The translations under genes and the position numbers were made by a program. Shown piece by piece: positions 44,784 through 52,277 of a stretch of DNA of 64,000 bases (positions are counted from its first letter, which is position 1; every line of letters starts with the position of its first letter). This DNA comes from Dyadobacter sp. CECT 9275 (GTDB lineage Bacteria > Bacteroidota > Bacteroidia > Cytophagales > Spirosomataceae), in NCBI RefSeq assembly GCF_907164905.1, contig NZ_CAJRAF010000002.1:1488001-1552000 (forward strand). Reading direction: 5' to 3'. The notes below the pieces were generated by a model that was not told where the DNA came from, did not search any database, and saw only the letters and a list, made by a program, of their open reading frames with translations.

Positions 44784-47700
44784 TTAGAATGATAGGTTTA
44801 ACTGAACACCATAGCTCGCTACTGACGGACCGGAGGCAAATTCACCATACAGGTTTTTAAGGTTGGTACCAAAGGTATTTGCCTCAGGATCCACGATATT
44901 GTTTCCTTTCGGCGTCCAGAGAATAAGGTTTCTTCCGAAAACACCCAGCGATGCCACGCGGATCGGCGATTTTTCAAGAAAGGCCCTGGGCACTGTATAG
45001 TTCAGAGAAACGTTTCTCAGTTTAAAGAATGTCTTAGGTAATACCTGGTTGTATTGGTACGAAGTAGTACCGCCATAATAAGTAAACACATCTGAACGGG
45101 AGATCGGAGTTGTGTTTTCAGCAAAGGTATTATCTCCTGTTTGAATCACAGAATTAGGAATGATCCAGGGTTCACGGTCATTATACTGCGTTTCCCATGC
45201 ATTTCCCACAAAGTGGTTCAGACGGGCCGTGTAAGAATAAAATACACCCCCATGACGATAATCGCCGTTTGCACTCAGTTTAAAGCCTTTGTATGTCAGG
45301 TAAGTACCGATACCAGCCGTCCAGTCTGGATTGATAGAACCCCTGTAAGCTTCGTCCGGGCTGGTAAGCGGCAAGCCTGTTGATTCATTTACCACGGTAC
45401 GTCCTTGTGGATCACGTAATACATCAGGAGAATATATCGCTCCAAGAGGCTTGCCAACCACCGCTCTGAGTTTTACGTCATAACTGCTGTTCAGCAAAAT
45501 ATTACCGGAACCTCCCTCAAATCCAAGGGATTCCACTTCATTATTAATTTTGTTGAAGTTAAGCGTTACACCCCACTCAAAATCCTTGGTCTGCACGGGG
45601 ATCACATTTAACATCACTTCCACACCTTTATTTCTTACGCTACCCAGGTTAACAGTCTGTTCGGTTGCACCGGATGCCGGTTCAAGGTTAAGACTGATGA
45701 TCTGGTTTTTGGTAAGCTTATTGTATATGCTCAGATCAAGGTTCACCCTTTTGCCAAATAGCCCAACTTCAAGGCCTCCTTCATATTCACGCGAAATCTC
45801 AGGTTTCAGATTAGTGTTACCAAGTATGTTGGATACCTCGTATGCATTTACCCCCGCAAAAGGGAAAACAATATTTCCAAAACCACCTGCGCGGATATCC
45901 CCCGATACATACACCGGATTCACTTTGTAGGGATCAGCATCATTACCCGCAGACGCAGCCGCAAAACGTACCTTCACGAAAGGTACTTCTGCGGGAAGTT
46001 TGAACACATCAGAAAGAACTGCACTGATGCTGGCACTTGGATAGAAGTATGAATTTTTACCCTTGGGAAGCGTGCTAGTCCAGTCGTTCCGGGCACCTAC
46101 AGTCAGGTACAGCCAGCTGTCAAAGCCAAATGTTGCAGATCCGTAAACACCCATCAGACGACGGATGGTGCTGGTAGCAAAGGTAGCGGGTGTAACCGAG
46201 CTGTTGGACAGGTTATAGAATCCCGGCAAGTCCAGGTTGGTCACTTTGGAGAAATGTGTACGCGTTGTACGTTCGTTCACATTATGTCCCAAAAAGGCCT
46301 GTACATCAAAATGGCTTCCAATATTTGCCTTGTAGTTTAAGATAAGGTCGCTGTTGAACTGGCGGTTTCCTCTCGCAATTTCCGAAACACTACCCATTAC
46401 GTCATTGGCCGTTTCGTTTGGAGAGCCGTCATTAATTTTACCCACGTTACCCCAGTCTTTCTGGAAAGCATCGGAATAGTCGCCACCTACACGCCATTGG
46501 ATACCCAGGTCTTTCAGCAGTTGATACCCGAACTCTAGGTTTCCGAACATACGGTCTTCTTCGTATTTGTTGCCCTGGTTGTAAAGCGACCAGTACGGGT
46601 TCTGTGCATAGGGTGTAAAGTAATTGTCAAGCGAGAAAAATTTGGAAAGAGGGTTGTTCGGATCCGCATATTGTTTCGAGTCAACAATTGAATGATCACG
46701 CGGGATCTGGATTAGCTCCTGCCATAAAACGGTACCGGCACCGGCATCATCGCCCTGGCCTGTTGCAACAGCTTTCTGGTTTTTATGAACGTAGTTAATA
46801 TTCGAATTCACATGGAATTTTTTCAGCTTCAATCCACCATTCAAACCTACTGTGTGACGCTGGTATGAATCTGCATTGGTCGGAACTACTCCATCTGCAT
46901 CGGCATAGGAATAAGATACGCGGTAGTTGGCAGTTTCTGTTCCACCCGCAACGGCAAGGCTGCTGTTCCACTCATAACCGCGATCTAGAAAATCTTTGAT
47001 GTTGTCCTTCTGAGCAGCAAATGGTTTGAGCAGCTGAGAGTTGTCAACCACATTACCCCAAAGCCTTGTTTCGCCATCCATTTTAGGTCCCCATGACCCG
47101 TTTTCATGCGCGTCAAACAATCCGCTCCATCCCTGTCCGTAGGTATTTTGCAGGTGAGGCACGCGTAAAACCTGTGTCTGCGCAAAAGAGCTTGAAAAAT
47201 CAACAGTGGTTACCCCTGCCTTACCTTTTTTGGTAGTGATCAGGATCGCGCCGTTGGCCGCACGACTTCCATAAAGAGCGGATGCCGAAATACCCTTCAG
47301 AACAGTGATACTTTCAATCTCATTGGGGTTGATGTCATTCATCTGATTACCAAAATCGGTAGAACGGCTGAAGTCATCATTGGAATTCGCTGCGTTGGTA
47401 GACGAAGTATTACCCCGGTTGTTCATCGGCACGCCATCCACCACATAGAGCGGCTGATTATTACCCGTTACTGAGTTAAACCCACGGATATTCAGTACTG
47501 TAGAAGCACCCGGTGCGCCAGAAGCCGTAGATACCGAAAGACCCGGCACACGACCATTGAGTGCATCCAGCGGGCTGGTGTTTCTGCCTTCCGTGATGGA
47601 GACATTGGAAATGGTGGCGGTACTGTAACCTAATGATTTCCTTTCTCTGGAAATACCCAGAGCGGTTACCACCACCTCACCGAGTTGCTGGGCATCCGAA

Positions 47701-47984
47701 ACCAGCACTACATTAATGGTTGTTTTGTTTCCCACCACAATGTTTTGGCCGACATACCCAACAAATGAGAAAACTAAAGTGGAGCTCGCTGCAACAGAAA
47801 TGGAATATTTCCCGTCTAGGTCAGTGGTAACCCCTCTGGTCGTTCCTTTTACTGTGATGTTAACACCTGGTAGCGTGGAGCCATCGTCTGCGGTCACCAC
47901 CCCGGTCACAACCTGATCCTGGGCAAATGCCGTTGTACCCAACAGCAGCAAACTACCAAGGAATGATAGTAAAAACTTCTTCAT
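44784..47984 (-). CDS. SusC/RagA TonB-linked outer-membrane transporter
   Basis: 1066 residues with a signal peptide (ending TAFAQ). A carboxypeptidase-regulatory-like domain is at about 25-100 (VTGVVTADDGSTLPGVNITVKGTTRGVTTDLDGKYSI). The plug has LDALNGRVPGLSVSTASGAPGAS, LNIRGFNSVTGNNQPLYVVDGVPMNN and DINPNEIESITVLKGISASALYGSRAANGAILITTKKG, the SusC-specific signature, then a 22-strand barrel. It imports a large ligand through the outer membrane using TonB energy, with SusD as the lid. The operon contains no enzyme, so the substrate cannot be read from it. A predicted promoter lies 44 nt upstream. Confidence 0.95.
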   Translation of the reverse strand: MKKFLLSFLGSLLLLGTTAFAQDQVVTGVVTADDGSTLPGVNITVKGTTRGVTTDLDGKYSISVAASSTLVFSFVGYVGQNIVVGNKTTINVVLVSDAQQLGEVVVTALGISRERKSLGYSTATISNVSITEGRNTSPLDALNGRVPGLSVSTASGAPGASTVLNIRGFNSVTGNNQPLYVVDGVPMNNRGNTSSTNAANSNDDFSRSTDFGNQMNDINPNEIESITVLKGISASALYGSRAANGAILITTKKGKAGVTTVDFSSSFAQTQVLRVPHLQNTYGQGWSGLFDAHENGSWGPKMDGETRLWGNVVDNSQLLKPFAAQKDNIKDFLDRGYEWNSSLAVAGGTETANYRVSYSYADADGVVPTNADSYQRHTVGLNGGLKLKKFHVNSNINYVHKNQKAVATGQGDDAGAGTVLWQELIQIPRDHSIVDSKQYADPNNPLSKFFSLDNYFTPYAQNPYWSLYNQGNKYEEDRMFGNLEFGYQLLKDLGIQWRVGGDYSDAFQKDWGNVGKINDGSPNETANDVMGSVSEIARGNRQFNSDLILNYKANIGSHFDVQAFLGHNVNERTTRTHFSKVTNLDLPGFYNLSNSSVTPATFATSTIRRLMGVYGSATFGFDSWLYLTVGARNDWTSTLPKGKNSYFYPSASISAVLSDVFKLPAEVPFVKVRFAAASAGNDADPYKVNPVYVSGDIRAGGFGNIVFPFAGVNAYEVSNILGNTNLKPEISREYEGGLEVGLFGKRVNLDLSIYNKLTKNQIISLNLEPASGATEQTVNLGSVRNKGVEVMLNVIPVQTKDFEWGVTLNFNKINNEVESLGFEGGSGNILLNSSYDVKLRAVVGKPLGAIYSPDVLRDPQGRTVVNESTGLPLTSPDEAYRGSINPDWTAGIGTYLTYKGFKLSANGDYRHGGVFYSYTARLNHFVGNAWETQYNDREPWIIPNSVIQTGDNTFAENTTPISRSDVFTYYGGTTSYQYNQVLPKTFFKLRNVSLNYTVPRAFLEKSPIRVASLGVFGRNLILWTPKGNNIVDPEANTFGTNLKNLYGEFASGPSVASYGVQLNLSF

Positions 47985-48027
47985 AAGGTAAAGTTTTGTT
48001 AATGTAGAATAGTTGAAAATAAAGTTA

Positions 48028-48057
48028 CAAAGCTAATTATTGTTTTAGTAATGGCAA
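48028..48057 (-). promoter_or_regulatory. Predicted promoter of the SusC/SusD operon
   Basis: On the minus strand TTG (48055-48057), 19 nt, then TAGCTTTG (48028-48035), an exact TAnnTTTG box at standard spacing. The predicted start of transcription is about 40 nt before the susC ATG. The same TAGCTTTG box stands before sdaA. Confidence 0.55.
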
Positions 48058-48088
48058 CAAACTCCAAACGTGTAATGGTTGCAAATCA

Positions 48089-48119
48089 GGCAGATAAACG
48101 GCCCGTTTATTGCCTTTTT
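48089..48119 (+). terminator. Hairpin plus T-run on the strand opposite susC
   Basis: An 11-bp stem with one bulged G (GGCA-g-ATAAACG paired with CGTTTATTGCC) has a GCC loop and is followed directly by TTTTT. It lies on the plus strand, 32 nt beyond the susC promoter, where no plus-strand protein gene ends. It may end an antisense RNA. Confidence 0.4.
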
Positions 48120-48324
48120 AAAAAATAATTCTTATTAAATATATAAATTTTTATAAAAAATGCAAAATACCATCATACCCTTATTTATATTTTTTCGGGA
48201 CGTTTAATGGATTTTTCGCATTAAAAAGCAGATACGTTTGATAATAATTACGTAATCCTGCCGTTTAGCGTGAAGTATTGGCAAAAACCAACTTTCACAA
48301 AATTTAGTATTAAAAATAAATTAA

Positions 48325-48345
48325 AACCATGCCTTGTGCATGGTT
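48325..48345. repeat. Short hairpin in the susC upstream region
   Basis: 8-bp perfect arms AACCATGC and GCATGGTT with a 5-nt loop; the following bases ATTTT are modestly T-rich. It could end a short plus-strand transcript starting near 48245. Confidence 0.3.
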
Positions 48346-48574
48346 ATTTTAAAAGATTCCGAATAAAGAACAAGTGAACCATATATGTAGAATTAGTTAC
48401 TTTCTCAACATTACTTTTTTAAACAACTGAGGAATACTATATACTTTTTTACAACACAAAGTTTTACTCCACTCTTTTACCTGACCATCATAACCCTACC
48501 TATTTTCATCCGAAGAGTCCCAAAGCAGTATTTTTTGTATATTGTCATAACCTACTAACAACTAAAAAATCAAA

Positions 48575-49330
48575 ATGGAACTTATCAAGGAATTTGACAA
48601 ACAGGGAAACTTCCTGTTTAAGTACAGGGGCACGCTGCCAATTATTATCCTTTTTCTCGGCCTGAGTGTACATGCTTATGTACGCTGGGAGGATGCCAGA
48701 ACAGGAAATACTGATTTTACAGAAAACGGATATGAATTCTTTTGTCTTTGCGTGGCTTTGCTTGGCCTGGTGATCAGAATACTGACCGTAGGGTATGCCC
48801 AGAAAAATACTTCGGGCCGTAACACTGCCAGACAAGTAGCCGATCACCTCAATACCTCCGGGATGTATTCCATTGTGAGGCACCCGCTTTACCTGGGCAA
48901 TTTCTTCATGTGGCTGGGCGTGGCCATGCTGACGCAGCACACCTGGTTTATTGTGGCCTTCATCCTGCTTTACTGGCTTTATTATGAGAGAATTATGTAT
49001 GCAGAGGAGCAATTTATAAGTAAAAAATTCGGGAAATCGTTTTCCGAATGGGCTTCCCGCACGCCAGCCATTGTTCCTTATATAAGCCAGTGGAACAACC
49101 CCAACCTTGAATTCAGTACCAAAAAGATATTACGCCAGGAAAAAAACGGTTTTGCCGCCATTTTTATACTTTTCTTCCTGTTTGATACGGTGGGTGAATA
49201 TATCACTTACGGCGATGTACAATTCCGGAACATACATTGGCTTTTCCTTTGCCTCGGAAGCTGTGTCACATATATGGTACTAAAATTGATGAAAAACAGC
49301 TCATTCCTGAAACCCGGCGTACACCGGTAA
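48575..49330 (+). CDS. ICMT/PEMT-like integral membrane methyltransferase
   Basis: 251 residues with five or six membrane helices. The conserved C-terminal region of the isoprenylcysteine carboxyl methyltransferase / phospholipid methyltransferase fold is visible: GMYSIVRHPLYLGNFFMWLGVAML (R-H-P-x-Y-x-G, the SAM-binding signature), then YYERIMYAEEQFISKKFGKSFSEWASRTPAIVP with the E-E motif. Bacteria have no prenylated proteins of the eukaryotic kind, so the substrate is probably a lipid or other hydrophobic small molecule and remains unknown. It starts after a long AT-rich gap and is followed by the aminotransferase gene 97 nt downstream. Confidence 0.85.
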   Translation: MELIKEFDKQGNFLFKYRGTLPIIILFLGLSVHAYVRWEDARTGNTDFTENGYEFFCLCVALLGLVIRILTVGYAQKNTSGRNTARQVADHLNTSGMYSIVRHPLYLGNFFMWLGVAMLTQHTWFIVAFILLYWLYYERIMYAEEQFISKKFGKSFSEWASRTPAIVPYISQWNNPNLEFSTKKILRQEKNGFAAIFILFFLFDTVGEYITYGDVQFRNIHWLFLCLGSCVTYMVLKLMKNSSFLKPGVHR

Positions 49331-49427
49331 GCACTTTATCCCTAACATGTACACAATTCTGATATTTCAGGAGGATATACTCTGTTTTAATCCATAACTT
49401 TGAAGTTGTAAATCAGGACTGGTATTT

Positions 49428-50672
49428 ATGGAATTTCTGAAAAGCCAGCGCCTCAACAATCTCAGATACGAGATACGGGGTGCTACGTACGAAAAAGCCC
49501 TTGAACTGGAAAGTCAGGGTTATAAAATTCACAATCTCAATATAGGTAACCCGGCACCATTTGGTTTCGATTCTCCTGATGAAATCGTGCATGATATCAT
49601 CATGAACCTTCGGAACGCACAGGGTTACTCGGATTCGCGCGGGCTTTTCGCAGCCAGAAAGGCTGTTATGCACTATACGCAGAACCGCGGGATCCAGGAC
49701 GTTGAAATTAATGACATATTTATAGGAAACGGCGTCAGCGAGCTGATCCTGCTTTCCATGCAGGCATTGCTGAACCCAGGTGACGAAATTCTTGTACCGT
49801 CGCCCGACTATCCCCTGTGGACGGCCTCCATTGCCCTCAGCGGCGGCAAACCGGTGCATTATATCTGTGATGAAGCATCGGACTGGAATCCCGATCTGGA
49901 TGATATGGAGCGAAAAATCACCTCCCGCACCAAAGGTATCGTGCTGATCAATCCTAACAACCCTACAGGCGCAGTATATGAAAAGGACATCCTTGAAAAA
50001 ATCGCCAGAATGGCCGAAGAGCATAAGCTGATCATTTTCTCAGATGAAATTTATGATAAGATACTCTACGACGGAGCGGTACATTACCCTATGGGTACCC
50101 TTGTAACTGATACGCTCTGTGTATCTTACGGAGGATTATCGAAAAACTACCGTTCTGCGGGTTTCCGCGGTGGCTGGATGATACTGAGCGGTGCAAAACA
50201 AAAAGCCAAATCCTACATTGAAGGAATATTGCTGCTGGCCAGCATGCGCCTTTGTGCCAATGTTCCTACACAGTATGCGATCCAGACTGCTCTGGGCGGC
50301 TATCAGAGTATCAATGAACTTGTCACTCCCTCGGGCAGGCTGCATAAACAGATGAACCTTATTTATGACCGGCTCACGGCCATACCGGGCATTACCTGCG
50401 TAAAACCCAAAGGTTCACTGTACGTCTTCCCGAAAATCGATCTTAAAAAGTTTGGCCTTCATACCGACGAGCAATTTGTTTATGATTTGCTTAGCGAACA
50501 AAAAGTGCTGGTTGTGGCGGGTACGGGCTTTAATTATATTACCGATGATCATTTCAGGATTGTATTCCTGCCTACCCTGGACGAACTCAACCAGGCAATG
50601 GACAAAGTGCAGTTTTTTCTGGAGAGCCGCAGGGTATTGTCCAGCCGGATGATTGAAGACATTATGGTTTAA
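49428..50672 (+). CDS. alaA: PLP-dependent aminotransferase, class I/II, AlaA-like
   Basis: 414 residues, fold type I. Motifs seen are IGNPAPFGFDSPDEI (substrate loop), GYSDSRGLFAARKAV, GNGVSELILLSMQALLNPGDEILVPSPDYPLW, LINPNNPTGAVY (PLP Asn), FSDEIYDKILYDG (PLP Asp/Tyr) and the Schiff-base Lys in YGGLSKNYRSAGFRGGWM. The combination IGNPAPFGF with SKNYR is that of glutamate-pyruvate aminotransferase AlaA, which makes alanine from pyruvate. A TAACTTTG box at 49395-49402 suggests its own promoter. The symbol is a family-level assignment. Confidence 0.85.
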   Translation: MEFLKSQRLNNLRYEIRGATYEKALELESQGYKIHNLNIGNPAPFGFDSPDEIVHDIIMNLRNAQGYSDSRGLFAARKAVMHYTQNRGIQDVEINDIFIGNGVSELILLSMQALLNPGDEILVPSPDYPLWTASIALSGGKPVHYICDEASDWNPDLDDMERKITSRTKGIVLINPNNPTGAVYEKDILEKIARMAEEHKLIIFSDEIYDKILYDGAVHYPMGTLVTDTLCVSYGGLSKNYRSAGFRGGWMILSGAKQKAKSYIEGILLLASMRLCANVPTQYAIQTALGGYQSINELVTPSGRLHKQMNLIYDRLTAIPGITCVKPKGSLYVFPKIDLKKFGLHTDEQFVYDLLSEQKVLVVAGTGFNYITDDHFRIVFLPTLDELNQAMDKVQFFLESRRVLSSRMIEDIMV

Positions 50673-50713
50673 AAAACAAAACGTTTCGCTTCCCTCCTTA
50701 TAACTGAATTGGA

Positions 50714-51496
50714 ATGGAACTTTCGATAGCTGAGAGGAAAAGGCAACGTCTTTTCCTGGTTCTTTGCGGCATTTTTCTTACTAATGCCCTGATCGCCGAA
50801 ATAGTAGGCGGGAAGATATTTTCGGTAGAAGCATTACTGGGGATTGCCCCGGTACAAATACCAATCGGAGGGCAAAAAATGGATTTTAATATGACGGCTG
50901 GTGTAGTAAACTGGCCGATCGTATTTCTTACCTCGGATATTATCAACGAATACTTTGGCAGAAAAGGTGTAAAACGAATATCCTATCTGACTTCGGCATT
51001 TATTGTATATACCTTTTTTACTATATTCATTTCCACCCAGTTACCACCTGCGCAATTCTGGCTTGAGGTGAATAAAACAGATTCACAGGGAAACCCGTTT
51101 AATATTAACGAAGCGTTTACCAAAGTTTTCAACCAGGGATTGGGAATTATGATCGGCTCCATTACCGCGTTCCTGCTGGGACAGTTTCTGGATGTCTTTG
51201 TTTTTTCATGGCTGAGACGCAAGACAGGAACGCGCTATATCTGGCTCCGCGCCACAGGATCCACCATGTTTTCGCAGCTGGTTGACAGTTTCGTGGTGAT
51301 CGGTATTGCATTTTACGTATTTGGCAACTGGGATTTGAGCCAGGTATTCTCTGTGGGCTCTATCAATTATTTGTACAAAGCACTTGTAGCCATTCTGATG
51401 ACCCCGTTGCTGTATGTTGCCCATTACTTTATTGATGGCTACCTCGGCAAGGAATATGCCGAAGAACTTTCGCACAAGGCAGCGCATGAACAGTGA
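50714..51496 (+). CDS. yhhQ: Queuosine-precursor transporter (YhhQ/VUT family)
   Basis: 260 residues with about six membrane helices. Family signatures are LTNALIAEIVGGKIF at the first helix, FLTSDIINEYFGRKGVKRISYLT (conserved D-I-x-N-E), a central GSITAFLLGQFLDVFVFSWLRRKTG and RATGSTMFSQLVDSFVVIGIAFY (S-x-x-x-Q-x-x-D-S). It is thought to import preQ0/preQ1 for queuosine tRNA modification. The start at 50714 gives a normal length. It follows alaA by 41 nt and converges on the rRNA methylase gene; nothing else in the window belongs to queuosine synthesis. Confidence 0.9.
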   Translation: MELSIAERKRQRLFLVLCGIFLTNALIAEIVGGKIFSVEALLGIAPVQIPIGGQKMDFNMTAGVVNWPIVFLTSDIINEYFGRKGVKRISYLTSAFIVYTFFTIFISTQLPPAQFWLEVNKTDSQGNPFNINEAFTKVFNQGLGIMIGSITAFLLGQFLDVFVFSWLRRKTGTRYIWLRATGSTMFSQLVDSFVVIGIAFYVFGNWDLSQVFSVGSINYLYKALVAILMTPLLYVAHYFIDGYLGKEYAEELSHKAAHEQ

Positions 51497-51521
51497 CGGT
51501 ATCAGTTTCACTAATATCTGA

Positions 51522-52277
51522 TCAAATACCGCTCCTTCTGAGATTGTCCAGAATAACCGCCGTAGCAATACCGACGTTTAATGATTCGGCCTCCCCGTAA
51601 CGCGGAATGGTGATACGGTTTGTTACCAGGCCTTCCACCAGGGGGCCTATCCCATTGGATTCATTACCCATCACAATGTATCCGCCGGTTTTTGCAAATT
51701 GAAAATCGTATAAGGATTCCCCTCCCAGAAAGGCTCCGGCCACCATCTCCCCCCGGGCGTTCTCGGATAAGTAGCTATCCAAAGGAGTATAAAAAGCATT
51801 CACACGGGTAAACGACCCCTTACTCGCGGCAATTACTTTGGGATTGTACCAATCCGTCGTATCCGGCGAACAGATGATGTTTTTGATACCATACCAGTCG
51901 GCCACACGGATGATTGTTCCCAGATTTCCCGGATCTCTCACATCGTCCAGCACAATCACATACTCCCCGGGACGTTTACTAATAAATTCGTTTTTTTTGG
52001 CTCGGGCAACAGCAATACAGGAGTCGTTTGTCTGAAAAGAACCTAGCCCCTGAAGTTCTTCTAATGAAACAGTTTCGACTTTAGGTATATGCCGGGTTAA
52101 AATACTTGAGTATTTTTGTTGAAAATCAATAGTAGCCAATACAAACTCAGTTTCAAAATCAGAGCCGAGCAGTTCTATCACACTTTTTGCTCCTTCTACA
52201 ATGAAGGCCTGGGAAAGCTGCCTGTATTTCTTGATTTTCAGCGAGTTAATATATTTTATCCGGTTTTTAGATAACAT
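51522..52277 (-). CDS. SPOUT-class RNA 2'-O-methyltransferase (TrmH/RlmB family)
   Basis: 251 residues. The N-terminal substrate-binding part begins MLSKNRIKYINSLKIKKYRQLSQAFIVEGAKSV, the normal start of this family. The C-terminal knotted domain has VLDDVRDPGNLGTIIRVADWYGI (motif 1, catalytic Arg), GGYIVMGNESNGI (motif 2) and ITIPRYGEAESLNVGIATAVIL (motif 3). It methylates a ribose in rRNA or tRNA; the exact position cannot be read. Its ATG (52275-52277) shares a base with the divergent tamL start codon (see findings). Confidence 0.92.
   Translation of the reverse strand: MLSKNRIKYINSLKIKKYRQLSQAFIVEGAKSVIELLGSDFETEFVLATIDFQQKYSSILTRHIPKVETVSLEELQGLGSFQTNDSCIAVARAKKNEFISKRPGEYVIVLDDVRDPGNLGTIIRVADWYGIKNIICSPDTTDWYNPKVIAASKGSFTRVNAFYTPLDSYLSENARGEMVAGAFLGGESLYDFQFAKTGGYIVMGNESNGIGPLVEGLVTNRITIPRYGEAESLNVGIATAVILDNLRRSGI

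Larger units (their letters stand above)
47985..48574. other. 590-nt intergenic region between susC and the ICMT-like gene
   Basis: AT-rich and without a credible ORF. It holds the susC promoter (48028-48057, minus), a hairpin with a T-run on the plus strand (48089-48119), a plus-strand TACGTTTG box at 48233-48240 and a second hairpin at 48325-48345. The remaining sequence shows nothing I recognise. Confidence 0.7.

Noticed and set aside
51497..51530. CGGTAT ... ATACCG stem between the transporter and the rRNA methylase genes
   Set aside because: The stem is interrupted and no T-run follows; not enough for a terminator call.
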